Source of the DNA: Topomyia yanbarensis
Lineage: Eukaryota > Arthropoda > Insecta > Diptera > Culicidae
Direction of reading: 5' to 3'
Assembly: GCF_030247195.1 (NCBI RefSeq)
Contig: NC_080672.1
Location: forward strand, 351,228,413-351,292,412
Length of the DNA stretch: 64,000 bases
In this document: positions 10,815 through 22,443 of the stretch, in pieces
Position numbering within the stretch: the first letter of the stretch is position 1
How the letters are laid out: each line of letters begins with the position of its first letter
The notes under the pieces: generated by a model
Databases searched by the model: none
Told to the model about the DNA's origin: nothing
The model's input: the letters and a program-made list of their open reading frames with translations, nothing else
Position numbers and translations under genes: made by a program

Positions 10815-10940
10815 ATAACATCCCCCTAACAGTGTGATGTGACCTTTCTTGTTACGCTATTCATTCACAATTATTAGTACATTTTTTATATCAACATACT
10901 TTGGTGTACAAAATAGTACATATTTCTAGGGGCTAGAAAA
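10815..10940 (+). repeat. fragment of family B dispersed repeat
   Basis: 'cctaacagtgtgatgtgacc' followed by 'tttcttgttacgctattcat' matches 41739-41800 ('cctaacagtgtgatgagaca'). Confidence 0.45.
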
Positions 10941-10944
10941 AACA

Positions 10945-11119
10945 TTTATTTATTTATTTTTTTTAGATTATAGAGGTTTTAACCTTAAGGTCATTCGCCT
11001 CTTCGGGTTAGAAAAATCTCTTATGAAAAATTTCTAACCCTATGTGCGGGGTTGGGACTCGAACCCAGGTGCGCTGCGTACAAGGCAATCGATTTACCAA
11101 CTACGCTACGCCCACCCCA
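10945..11119 (-). repeat. tRNA-derived SINE, family 2, well-preserved copy
   Basis: On the minus strand the head reads like a tRNA gene of about 73 bases: gggcgtagcgtagttggt, A box TAGCGTAGTTGG (complement at 11097-11108), B box GGTTCGAGTCC (complement at 11055-11065), and a closing acceptor-like stretch. A body with 'cgaagaggcgaatgacctta' and a simple AAAT-rich tail follow. The A run at 11117-11129 lies just upstream of its head and may be another element's tail. Confidence 0.8.
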
Positions 11120-11324
11120 AAAAAAAAAAAACATTTATTGTTTTTTTTTGAAAATTCTGGAAACCTCAAAGTTTTATTCCTTAACGTTTGTGTTTTGATA
11201 TCGTTTACGGTGAGCATATCTCGAGAACCAATTAGGTATCCGGAATCAGAATATATAGGCTCGATTGGCACGTTCCCCATGTTATTCAAACACATATTAC
11301 ATTACTGCAGGGCAAATACATACA

Positions 11325-11367
11325 GCACGGTGTCGGCAGCTTTGGGTGAAAGCTGCCGACACCGTGC
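11325..11367. repeat. perfect 19-bp GC-rich hairpin
   Basis: gcacggtgtcggcagcttt (11325-11343) and aaagctgccgacaccgtgc (11349-11367) are exact complements around the loop gggtg. The GC content is far above the surroundings. Confidence 0.9.
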
Positions 11368-11379
11368 GAATCAACAACA

Positions 11380-12029
11380 CATGTGACCATATATCACAGA
11401 CGCTGAGACCGTCACAGTAGTCGATAAAATAAAATCACTCAGGCAGGCAATTGATGAGGGAGCAAAAAACAAAAAACTGTCTCATTCAATGGGTTTCAAC
11501 GTCGCAAATGCTTAGTGTGGAAGTTTACCGTGATTTAACTTTTTGTCGGTTCCGACAGCATGAAGTAACAAGTTACTTTACGCTTGTTCGGACATACCGT
11601 AGACTCAGGTGATTCGCATTTCTAATGCCAAAAGATCTTGACTCTCAAAAAATGGTTAACAAAAAAATGGTAAAAATATACAGTTACATACACCAGAAAC
11701 GAATCTTTGGGAGCGTAAATGCATCTGCTTTTTTTCGCTCTCGAACAGTGAGCCTAAAGCTCTCAAATGATTCATTAGTATTCAGCCAACCTCATAGTTG
11801 GCTACACAGCGCAGAGATAACTTGAATAATACATACCAATATCTCCACGCTGTCCCGCTGGTTAGAGCAGCGTCTTCCATCTTTGTTCAACGCAATGCGT
11901 CAAATGGTACCGCAATAGGGGCGCTCGATTAGAGTTTTCGTTGTGCTCAAACACGAGAATTTCACCGTTTTCAGCGTATATGTGTTACTATTTTGGTTCT
12001 TAAAAACGAAGCAAAGCTGTTGATGCCAA
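11380..12029. other. no gene; contains a phrase shared with 3597-3650
   Basis: 'ttcgcatttctaatgccaaa' with flanking 'taccgtagactc' (11590-11632) matches the insert in family A copy 1. The rest is unrecognised. Confidence 0.4.
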
Positions 12030-12223
12030 TTGAGCATTGCAAGATGACGTCATATGAGTAAAAATGCTCGAAAAAATGACAGTTCAGCGAGCTTGTTTAC
12101 ATGGTGTTAGAATTCGAACCCAGTTTCTTGTACTGGGTGAAACCAAAAAATTTTTAAGTCCATGTAAACAAGCTCTCTGAGCTGTCAGAACAGTAAGGTT
12201 ATACATTTTCATGCAATGCTCAA
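12030..12223. mobile_element. MITE with two nested inverted repeats
   Basis: Outer ends TTGAGCATTGCA (12030-12041) and TGCAATGCTCAA (12212-12223) are exact complements. An inner pair, gacagttcagcgagcttgtt (from 12078) and its complement ending at 12186, adds a second long stem. The 42-base centre includes acccagtttcttgtactgggt-like self-complementarity. It is non-coding. Confidence 0.75.
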
Positions 12224-12439
12224 TTTGTATGCATTCCATTGATTGTAGGCCGAGTAATTAATAAATTAGTGAGGCACCCTCCTTAGTATGATGAGAAAAG
12301 GTACTTCACCCTACATACAAACGGAATAATAATAACAATAGGAAAATGGTACAAAGCAAAATACGTCAATGACGATGCTGAAAAGCCGGTGGCAGGAGGT
12401 AAGCGAAATTATCGCACTCATGATTAGTGTGAAGCTTAT

Positions 12440-14408
12440 ATATCTAGCCAAACATTTTAAAAGGGCCTAACTGCAAAATGTGAACAAATCATTCGATTTG
12501 TTCATGTTTTCTATTAAAAACTATCTACTCGAACACGTACATAACACAACAATTTATTATAAAGAATTTTTAAAACGGTTTTATCGGTGTCCGGCCATTG
12601 GGTCGCAGGTTATTAGGCCGAAAGTTATTCGGCCGAATGGACACTGGGCCATATGGACGTTAGGTCTAATGGGCATTAGGCCAAATGGACAGTAGGTCGA
12701 ATACACATTATGTCGAATGGCAAGAAGTCAGCCCAGGTCGAAGGCCAATAAGCCGAATTTTTAACAATGAGGGGGAAACAAGTCGAAGCGCATCCTACTG
12801 AGTTTTCAGGGATTCTCGGCCATTGTTTACTTTGCATACTTCTCAATTATTTTCTTATATCCTTATTTTTATTATGAGTTGTTCCTTCGAATTATAATAA
12901 TGTAATAATTCTATCCAACCTACCCTATTTCGACCGTTGGTTTCCTTCAGTGGAGATTATAGGTAGCGTTTTTATTCTTCGGTCGAAACGTCTTGATACT
13001 ATAAAAAAGTAGTGTTCAATATTATTTATTGGCTGAAAAACCGAATATACCCTTCTATATGTACACATACTGCACCATCAGTTTTTACACTGCTTTTGTT
13101 CTTGCGGCAAAGTCAGTGTAATGCGGCCTTGCCGCATGACCGAAAACAAGCATCCGATGCAGCGCAAAGCCTCTGAGGGTCCCATCGTCAGAAGCGGCGG
13201 CTCCTCGCAAGCAAATCTGCGATCCACCCGTTTGCCTGGATTACTCAAACATAGGGGCTATAAATTAGTTTAAGTACGACGGAACGGTGGCAGAATTGGT
13301 CAGCACACAACTTGAAGCAATGTGGCGTAACCACATTTGGAGACATCTTTATTTATTTATTCCATTACAAGCAAAGAGAAAAAAAACTTTGTTGAAGACA
13401 TTCCTTAACTGATTTTGTTGAAGACATGAATACTCTGTGTATTCAGGATATAGCAATATAATAGAAAATATGTGAGAGAAAATCTTTGAAACAAATTATT
13501 CTGATATTACTGCAATTGATAAATCTCTTCTTCTGTGTATAAATAATGAAATTCACATTCTATTCGAGGTAGTCTCTGAAGCATACAATAAAGATTCTTT
13601 AAGAAAATTGCTTAAGTATCGTTTTACATCTCGATATATTTCATTTATGTAGCCTTCATATTTTCAACAAAGTTGTTTAAAATGACTTTATCAATAACTT
13701 TGCTGAAGACACCAAGTCTCTTACTATTTTAGAAGTGTAACTTCTCAATAATTACTAGATTTATTCGCCAATATTATTATTTCAAAAGATGGACTTTTTT
13801 ATGTTGGAAAGCTTCTTCGAGGATGTTTCGAAATTATCTGATCTTGACCGTTAGAAAAGTTTTTGAAGATTTATTCCACTTCAAAAGTGAACTTTGCATT
13901 TGCATTCTTTGACTTCATTGACATATTATAAAAGAAATTGTAAAAGACATCTGTGAGACCAATTTTGAATCTGAACTTTCACTAATTTATCAAACTTACA
14001 TTAAATTTACGCATTTTCGAAAAAATCAACGATTTTCATCAAAGACCAGCACGCCGTATACGCTACTGAAACTGACCATTGTTTTAAGACTTATGTTCAA
14101 GTTCTTTTCTATTTGGTTCAATAGACTCATCGAACATTCGGTCTAATGACAATTCTGCCTAATGACTATTCGGCCTTATTTCCTTCGGCGGAACGACCTT
14201 CGGCCAAACGGCCTTCGGTCCAATGACCCAGCATCGGTTTTATCACGAAGTATAAAAGGGCCTAGTGGTTTTAATTATTATACTGATTATTAAAGGGCCC
14301 AACTGGTTACAAAACATCCTAACTGATTTAAAAGGACCTAACTAGCACTAAATTTTCTCAATGTTAACCTTTAGCAGGTAGGCCCTTTTCAAATGTTTGG
14401 CTAGATAT
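12440..14408. mobile_element. MITE split by a later insertion
   Basis: The 35-bp ends match: atatctagccaaacatttta...agggcctaactgc at 12440-12474 and its complement at 14374-14408. Without the insert at 12586-14234 the element is about 310 bp. Its right half also repeats 'aaagggcctaactg'-like phrases as direct copies (near 14266, 14296 and 14330). Confidence 0.75.
12586..14234. mobile_element. 1.65 kb element with 16-bp periodic ends
   Basis: Flanked by the 10-base direct repeat cggttttatc (12576-12585 and 14235-14244). The ends are inverted (ccattgggtc near 12594; gacccaatg-type complement near 14221-14230). The left end holds seven consecutive units of 15-16 bp (12610-12720), e.g. acgttaggtctaatgg, gcattaggccaaatgg and acagtaggtcgaatac. 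The right end (14134-14229) holds the complementary array. The interior has no transposase. It includes a GC-richer patch (13100-13260) and an AT-rich section with 'ttgttgaagaca' phrases like those at 62500-64000. It belongs by design with 4269-5472. Confidence 0.75.
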
Positions 14409-15400
14409 GCCATTTTTCGACTCAACGAGTGCATATCGTCATAGCACGCATAGTAAAGAGGTTACTTTAGCGAATAGTGGCTCTAATCTAGGAATCTAGA
14501 AGAAGGTCTAGGCTAGGCTAGAAGTTTCAGGTCATCAGTTAACAGGTGTGAAAGGTGGGGAGAATGTAAGGTGTAAAAGAAATCTGCATGAGCTTCGCAA
14601 GCAGTAAATTGATACGAATCTAAAAACTAACGAAGCCTCTTTGTAGTGCGCGCCATCGATTTTTTTTCGAGAGCATCGCGCTCTCCATAAACCATGCGCG
14701 AATAACTCCATGTTCAACAAGGATTGCTTTCGGGAATGAGATTGTAGGTGCAAAAACAGAAAATGGGAGCGTGCTGCTTTGGATATAGCGTCAAATTATG
14801 TAAGCGGTCGATTGATTTTGCCGTAGTCCATATACACGCCGTCCATTTCAGCGGAGTGTGCCTAGCTACGTAGAACTAGCTTTCTGTATCGGTCTTACTC
14901 TTAAATGATATTGATACAATGTTCCTGATATGAAGGAATTTGATGAAGAACATTTTGGAAAGATTGATTTACACAAATGAAAAGCGTACACCAAGCAAGA
15001 CAATCACGCTCTCATAACAACGAAAATCCGAATACAACACCAAAAGAAATAAGACAACAGCAGCGACAAAAGCATGGACGAATGCCACATCTCTTAAAGA
15101 AAAGCGGCGTGATTGAGCGATGCTTCTTCTAAGAGAAATTAGACTTCGACGTGTTCTCATAAAGCAGCGTGCACAGAATCAAACAAACTGAAACAAATTT
15201 TTAAAATGATGGCCTAAGTTTTTATTCGAAAAATTAATAGAACAGCTACCTAATCTATTATAATAACTAAAGACGCACAGGCATACTATACCGAGAAATA
15301 TGTTGCCAAAGTTCGATTTTTATGTAATATAACAGCTTTTACTATATAAAAAATCTATAAATCTAAATCTTTTTGGCACAAAAATTTAGGACTTAGGCTT
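14409..15400. other. no gene recognised
   Basis: Mixed AT-rich DNA with a few GC-rich patches around 14640-14700. The short frames lack family features. Confidence 0.4.
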
Positions 15401-15401
15401 C

Positions 15402-16016
15402 AAATATTTAGGACTTCACTTAGACCCCACACTCTCCTGGATTGAGCATATAACATCTATAGAGAGAAAAGTTGCATCGTTATGTGGGGCTATGCGTAAA
15501 GTATGCTCTTTTGTTCCCCAGCATGTACTTCTAAAATTTTATTATGCGCACATCCACTCATTGCTGAACTACCTTGTATCTGTGTGGGGCCGTGCCAGTA
15601 TTTCGAATCTGAAAAAGCTACAAACGCTTCAAAACAGATGTCTTAAAATTATTTATAAAAAACCATTTATGTACCCTACTATTTTGTTATACAATAATAA
15701 TGCCCATAACATTTTACCTTTGCTTGGGTTGACTAACTACCAAACAATAATGTACATCCACAATGCTTTGCATAATACTATTGCTCATAATAATCTAGAA
15801 TTTACGACAGGAATTCGAGCTCACAGCACCAGACAAGCCAATCATTTATTATACTCCAGAGTATCCACGAACCTTGGTCAAAGACGCATTTCTTTCATCG
15901 GACCTAAGCTATTCAACCAGCTTCCTACGGATTTAAAGCAAATAACATGTCGCACTCGTTTCCAAGCAAAATTGAAACTAATTTTAAAAAATAAAATAGG
16001 AGAATTTTTAATATAA
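15402..16016 (+). pseudogene. C-terminus of a non-LTR reverse transcriptase
   Basis: An open frame runs from about 15402 to the stop at 16016. It starts inside the thumb region (KYLGLHLDPTLSWIEHI) and continues through HIHSLLNYLVSVWG, LKKLQTLQNRCLKIIYK and the closing FIGPKLFNQLPTDLKQI. This order (thumb, then a helical C-terminal domain) is that of non-LTR elements of the CR1/L2 or jockey supergroup; the exact clade is not resolvable here. The palm with the catalytic aspartates is missing, so it is 5'-truncated, the usual fate of a LINE insertion. The frame has no stops over 200 codons, which suggests a fairly young copy. It is followed by a 3' untranslated region and poly(A). Confidence 0.85.
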
Positions 16017-16386
16017 ACTTCGTTCACCACCAATCGAGCTTATTCCTTTAGCTATAATTGATTAACATTTTTTAAATAAAAACAATTGATAAATGCATTT
16101 TTTATAGCAATAAGTAATAAATAAATTTAAATTATTATGAGCTTCCTGCAAAGCTACGATGGGACCCTTAAAAGGATTCTTTTCCGCTGGGTACTCGCCG
16201 TAGCTTCTTGTCAAATTTTGTGTTTTGTCGGTCTCGTATTGTTTTTTTTTGTTCTCAGCGTTTCCGCGATTCGTAACTTTGTTTTGTTGTGCTGACCTTT
16301 TTTTTTGTACGCTGAGAACTGATGTGTCCACTACCAGGGGGCTCCGTTTGTGAGCTTTTTGGTGTGGGGGTAAGAGGCGGGCTATT

Positions 16387-16411
<25 letters not shown>
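16017..16411 (+). mobile_element. 3' untranslated region and poly(A) tail of the LINE
   Basis: A T-rich region (ttttttttgttctcagcg) ends in 25 consecutive A residues at 16387-16411. The tail fixes the orientation and 3' end of the element that starts near 15402. Confidence 0.8.
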
Positions 16412-16417
<6 letters not shown>

Positions 16418-18285
16418 ATTTGAAGGTTATAAATTGGACAACTTCTGGATGTTCATAAGCTAAATTTTGATACTGTTTTGAATTGAATAAAATAACGATT
16501 TACCAAAGATCTTCTGGTCCCTAAATTAAATTGGATGTCCTCAAATAATGTTACAATTCAAAATATTTGCAGCATTGTAATTATACAGCATTATACACGA
16601 AACATACCTTAGACTTCAATTTTTTTCTGCCATTCAAGATTGTTTAGATTTTAACAATTGCTCTTTGATGATTATACTAACAAGATGTTAGCCATTTCTG
16701 TGCTACATTGCTAAACTGATTCGCTCCAGATTTAATACAAAAGTCATGTACGGGATATACATTTTCTTAAAAGTTTCATTTCAGATGCCATATCGACGAG
16801 GTTTGAAAATACGAATAAAAGATTCTCAGAGTCGAATTGACCTTCAGAAATATTCGTGGAGTAAAACCTAAAATTCAAAGTATGATGGGAAAATATGGCT
16901 AAAGTAAAAAATATGGCAAATGTCTGGATTGCCCGGATATTTGTTATGAAAAATCTGGAACACTGGCAATGCTGGAGGTACGCAACGCAGTGCTTTATTC
17001 GCTGTTCAACAGACGACTGAGCTTGTCCGACCAAACGAGCATCAAACACCATGCTTTTCCTTGTTCTGCGCTTATTTCTAGCACACATTTTATGTACCTA
17101 CAATATCAGATTCTTTTTCACAGATGACAAATTTTTAGCAGTTTTGTGAAAATTTCCCATATTTTTTGTAAATATTCCGATCTTTCACAGAGTTTTTAGA
17201 AATTTTACTCAGAGTTTCATAGATATTTTACTGTTTTAGGCATCATATCTCAAGCAACACGGTATGTTGATAAGCTGTTTTTGCAACACCAATGTCAAAC
17301 ATTAATTTGTGAAAATATTCGTTGCAGCAAGCGTTATTCAACTGTTATGCAATTAAAAAAGCGCAAGAAGTGGAGCTTATATGCAACATGTTCATTTGTT
17401 ACGAATGATGTACCAAGAATCATACTAACACCAGAGATTGTTGCAGTAATGCTAGCGATCGTTTTGAAAACAACTTTCTCGAAATAAAATGAAATTATTA
17501 TACAAACAAAGCATAAATATTATGTCCACATTCGAATATCACAATATTATTAATGTGGGTGAAAATGTATAACCAATAAAAATGAATTGAGTAATTTGCG
17601 AAAATACTTTGATATTTTTAAATGGCCTTAAAACATTGTTGATATAAACTCAATGAATTTTATACTTATTGTGTGAATTATTTATCGTACGCAAAGCACT
17701 TTCTTCAAATTTGCTTCTTTCTAGAGTAATCAAAAATTTGAACATAATAATGATGAAAATTTTGGTTTCTGATCATAAAATCTAAACATATTAACTGTTC
17801 GTCAGCAACTTTTATCGAAAAACAATTCATTCTATCAATGAATATGGCGGTTGTTTTTATTTCTACTTTGTTACAAACTCAAGTTGAGTAAAAGTTTTAT
17901 AAGTGTATCCGAAATAAATTTTGCTGACAATTTGAATAATAATGTCATATCTAGTTTTCGCGATGATGCTTACAACAACATTGTTTTAGCTGTGCAGTAG
18001 AGTCACAAAGACGTTGCAAAAAATACCCATAATATGTGTCAAATTAGATTGTTTCAGAAAACATTAGCAATACAAATAAATAACTAAGATCTAACGTGCA
18101 GCAGCTGTGTTTCACACATGCAAGAGTCGTGTTTTTTGCAATTCTGTTGTCATTGTAATGCAACAAATAACTTTTGTTGATTTTCTTGAACATGTTGCAA
18201 GTGCTACTTGGAGATGGTAAAAAGATTGTTTTGACTGAAACACAGATTTTAATGTGATCTGTAATTTTCTTGCGCAAAGACGACT
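16412..18285. other. AT-rich DNA, no gene recognised
   Basis: The 114-codon minus frame at 16744-17088 has no family resemblance. Nothing else is supported. Confidence 0.4.
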
Positions 18286-18289
18286 TTCC

Positions 18290-18425
18290 TTATTAACAAA
18301 TTTACGCGAATCGATGGAAAGCGCAACAAAGTTTAATTAATTACGTTCATTGGATTCGTTGATCCCACGTGATTCATTTCTGCTCAGTCTATCCTACTTT
18401 GATTCTGGCAATACATACTATAAAG
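18290..18425 (-). repeat. dispersed repeat shared with 27765-27885
   Basis: The minus strand contains 'tttccatcgattcgcgtaaa' preceded by 'gaatcaaagtaggatagact'. The same two phrases, in the same order and spacing, occur on the plus strand at 27765-27885. Confidence 0.6.
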
Positions 18426-18639
18426 CCAATTTATGACTTCAAAATTCTCTTGTACACTAAAACGTGTAAAACCGTTGCGGGTAAATGCATCTAAGTCCAT
18501 ACATAACATTATTTTCGATTCTTTTATACTTACTGCTTTGATATATGATTAAGAACACTTCATTCGCTACATTTATATGTGTACTGTAGGAAAGCGTCAG
18601 TAATGGCAAAATAAAACTAGGAAGGTTATTTTGTACATT

Positions 18640-18915
18640 TCTTACAAAAGAAATGTATAGGATTCGCTTAAACTTTGAAAACTTTTTCCGAGGCCCGGAG
18701 GGCCGAGTCTCATATACCAATCGACTCAGCTCGACAAATTGAGACAATGTCTGTATGTGTGTGTGTATGTATGTATGTACAAAATGTCATGTAATTATCT
18801 CAGCAATGGATGAACCGATCTTAATGAAATTAGTTTCAAATGAAAGGCCTATCGTTGCCATTTGACACTATTATTTTTGATTTTCGATATGTTGTTTATT
18901 TTCTGAGATATGGGC
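18640..18915 (+). repeat. family B dispersed repeat, end portion
   Basis: Begins with the small hairpin acatttcttacaaaagaaat(gt), then 'aggcccggagggccgagtct', 'cgactcagctcgac' and a TG/GTAT microsatellite (18755-18780). It matches 46322-46545 in reverse complement. Confidence 0.65.
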
Positions 18916-18959
18916 GTTAACATAGTTAACATAGTTAACATGTTAACATAGTTAACATG
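18916..18959. repeat. 9-bp tandem repeat gttaacata, about five copies
   Basis: Consecutive gttaacata units, one of them shortened, at the inner end of the family B copy. Confidence 0.85.
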
Positions 18960-19361
18960 TAATTATGTGTTCTTCATAGTTGCATGGCGTTGTTTGAAGA
19001 TGAAGAGTGCGTTAGCTATGAAGGAATGCTGAAGCATGGCGGCTTTACCGTCCACCATTTACACGTTGTTTAGACCCGAGAAAAATATTCGTACTCCGTG
19101 ATGTGCCTAGGTGGTTTTCATAAGCTAACTTGACGTTTCCTATATTTTAAAGATTTTTAATAGTACGGTTTTCTCATGTCCAAACTGCACTTGTTGACAT
19201 CGAGGCATTTTATGTCAATGGCTGCTATTTTAGAGGACTATCAGCTAAGTACCACATATTAATTCTTACACAATCAATTTTTTCTACCGAATCTCCGCAT
19301 TTTGTCCAACTTTGGACTACAATATATCTCCATAGTAAAAGCAGGCTCATACAATTATTAT

Positions 19362-19763
19362 TTAGGACAAAATAAAAGGGGTTACTCTTGTTTGCAGTTT
19401 TATGGTGCTCAAGTTCATTTTTAAATACTTTTGATAGTAAGGTTTGGCTTCGAGACTATTCAAATTTTCTCGATATGGCGAAGCTCTGGAATATTTGAAG
19501 GTTGACCAGGCAACATTATAGGTTCCATATCCATCCCAAACTGTCCGGCTATAGTGTAGGATGCTAAATCCGACCAAAGCAATGTCAGCCTTTCGTGACA
19601 CATTGAATGGGTTTGTTGTTGTAGGTTTATCCGTTGACGGTCCCAAATATAACAAAGAGCTGAATAATTTTGCCACAATTGTAGAACGCTTTCCAGACAG
19701 GTCGTCAAACGGTGAGATAACAGAGTCTTCACTAAAGGGATTGGAATAGCCAGGAGGCGCCAT
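19362..19763 (-). CDS. open frame of unknown nature, doubtful
   Basis: A 133-codon frame from the ATG at 19763 to 19362. The protein starts MAPPGYSNPFSEDSVISPFDD and has no signal peptide, clear membrane segment or known motif that I recognise. A 26-base stretch around 19674-19700 (with 'gtagaacgctttccagac') recurs in similar form near 20545-20570, suggesting a repeat rather than a gene. A second frame overlaps it fully. I keep it only because the length stands out from its surroundings. Confidence 0.2.
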   Translation of the reverse strand: MAPPGYSNPFSEDSVISPFDDLSGKRSTIVAKLFSSLLYLGPSTDKPTTTNPFNVSRKADIALVGFSILHYSRTVWDGYGTYNVAWSTFKYSRASPYRENLNSLEAKPYYQKYLKMNLSTIKLQTRVTPFILS

Positions 19764-22440
19764 GTTCCGTTTGGAGTTTCAATTCAGCTGCAGAAGCTTA
19801 TAGCTGAGTTCGGATTCCGTTATTGCTAACCAACCCTTGTATCAGGTTAACAATTCTTTGTATTTCTCTTCAATGGTCGTTATTATCGCTTGTATACGTG
19901 TATTTTACAAATCATCCGAAAGAAAAAAAAAAAAAAGAAAAGAAATACATACCTTGATTTATAGCATCTCGCGCTATCATAACTCTCTGTCTGTATAACG
20001 TGTTATCACTCGGTAGTTTTCAACCAAATAAATATATCGTAGAGAAGAAGTAGCGAATTCTGTCTAAATACCGTTACAATAGATAGTGATCCCACGATCG
20101 GCTGTGTGGAGTTCAAATTTCTTTTGTTTAGGAAACATAGAATACTCTCGGTAGCCGGCTGCCCAGAGTTTAAAAAGAACCAAAAACTGAACAAGATCTC
20201 TTCCTTTTCGAGTGATCGTGTACTCGAAGACTAACTAAACAACTACATAATAAAATATTCTTTACAGGTCGCATCGCAACACCTATGGAAGAGTCTGATG
20301 AATTGTCGTCCTTCCCTTAAGTAGGTGGAGCATCAACACTTCCCGTCTACCTTATCCTTTATCCTTCCCCGTTAACGACGGAGATGGGGGCGGCCGGCAA
20401 TGATGGCTATCATGTGTTGAGGTTTTAATATGGGTCTGATTGGTATGAATTCCTACTTACCACTTTCTAAGCAACTCTTATTAGATAATCAGCAGTCATA
20501 CATGATGAAGTCAGTGTGCAATCCGCCAAAATCATCGTCACAACACCGCAATTGCAGAACGCTTTCCAGACATATTTTCTGTTTGTCGCTACGTTTCGGT
20601 CCCTTCCGAGCTTCATATACATGTATTCCAAAACACATTACTGGATATGCTCAAAATAAATTGAAACTTGAATCGAGCTGTTGAAGCGACGCCGATACAT
20701 CAATAAGAGGTATATTGGTGAAGCAATACCACAAATTGAAACCATAAACGACTTTCGTTTCAAATTTTAACCATTCTTAACATCTCACTAGAGAGTTATA
20801 AATAGTCGAGTGTAAATTTTTTTCGAATATAGGCTTTAGGATGGATTTATATTCAGCATCAGTACGGGGCCCCCCAAAATCTTGGGGCCCCTGGCCCAGG
20901 CCCACTGTGCCCATGCGTAAAGAAGGTACTGTAGATAGATAGATTAATCCCAATATACTAGGAATGAAATATTTCCGATTAAGTAGTGTAGTCTTCCGTC
21001 TACAGTTCGTACAACCCCGTAGGGCTGTCCCTTGTAGTTTTTTAAGTATGACATACCTTGCGTATCTGGAAGGATTTTTTTGTGTGATTTTTTTGGGCAG
21101 AACATCTAATTAGACATCTATTTTGTTATCAGGAAATATCAACATCTCAAAGAGTTTTCAATTTACTCTAACTGATAGAAGAAATAGTTTGCAGTTTGGT
21201 GTTATATGGCAAATTTTCTGCTTCGGTTTAGATTTTTCAAACTGTTAAAACGACCAAAACGATAACAAACAGTAATCATTATTCGTAAAATCACGCCATA
21301 AAGTTTTCAATTTTTCAATTTGATGAGAGCTCTGTGAATGTATCACCATTTCGATAAAGCTTACAGTCGGAATAATATATGTGAACGCACGGAAATATTT
21401 CCCTTCTTTTGTACAATAAACTTACAAGTTGGATCAGAAATCCTACACAAGTTCGATTTATCAGTTTGTATATAAATATCCAAATACGTGCCAAGTCAGC
21501 GATTTTCCGCTAGTATTCAACAGATGTCAGCCTAAGCCAATTATCCTTTTATTGACGCCTGCCGGCTATGCTAGACACAAACCGAACCGGTTTGCCTTTT
21601 CTATCCTTCTATAATGTCCTTGTTGTTCGAAATAGAAAAAAGAGGCGAGCTTTTGAGCAAACGCAGCTGCCATAATAGATGGATAGTATTTGTAGGGTGG
21701 TAAAATAAATGCCAAAATCACGTTGCACACGCATTTCCTGCTTTAGGATTTATTCAATTGATACAATTAATGCGGTTTTTTATCTTAAGGGGCATGTAGG
21801 TTTTTGCATTGCCTGGTGCGGATGATTTTTATGTGTTTACATTTCACTCTTTTTTCATTCCAAAAGCAAATGCTTTGAAGAAAAAAAATATTTTGCGTTA
21901 TTATTCAATTTTAAAGCGTCACATAAGATGTTTATTTAGATACCGATAAATACCGTTCAGAATACAATTAATTCTATTGTAAGAGCATTAAAAAAATCAA
22001 TTGAGAGCTTATAACTAGATTTTGAGTATGAAGATCGTACAATAGAGAAGTTTTGTTGAATTTGCTACAACATTTGTAAACCAGATTATATGGGGTATAT
22101 GTTATAACCATGAAATTCGTAAAAAGATTACAGGTCGCAACAACACAGCACGATGGGGAGAACAAATGTCACGGGGAATTTAATTGTCTTTTAGCAGATA
22201 CTTCACTTGGTGAACCATTTGTCAGTTTGAATTCTTATTTATATATGTTTCATTACGTTTGAAAGTCTGAAAAAAAAAATGGATGCGTGCTAAAACGAAC
22301 ACTAGAGCAAAGTCTGATCCATTTATAATCTGGACAGAATCCTCGGAATTTATTCGACGAAAAGTGTAATTTATTATATACGCATAATTACTCCGACGGC
22401 GTTCGGATGAACTCACAGACTTTCTTTGGAATTCTCACCA
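19764..22440. other. no gene; one GC-rich palindrome
   Basis: At 20872-20897 ggggcccc is repeated in inverted form around ccaaaatctt, followed by 'ctggcccaggcccactgtgc'. This resembles a transposon end but has no visible partner. Other reading frames are short and unsupported. Confidence 0.4.
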
Positions 22441-22443
22441 TTA

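Noticed and set aside
10945..11119. a genuine tRNA gene
   Set aside because: A and B boxes are good, but the head is joined to a tail shared with two other loci and the cloverleaf cannot be closed convincingly. It is a SINE.
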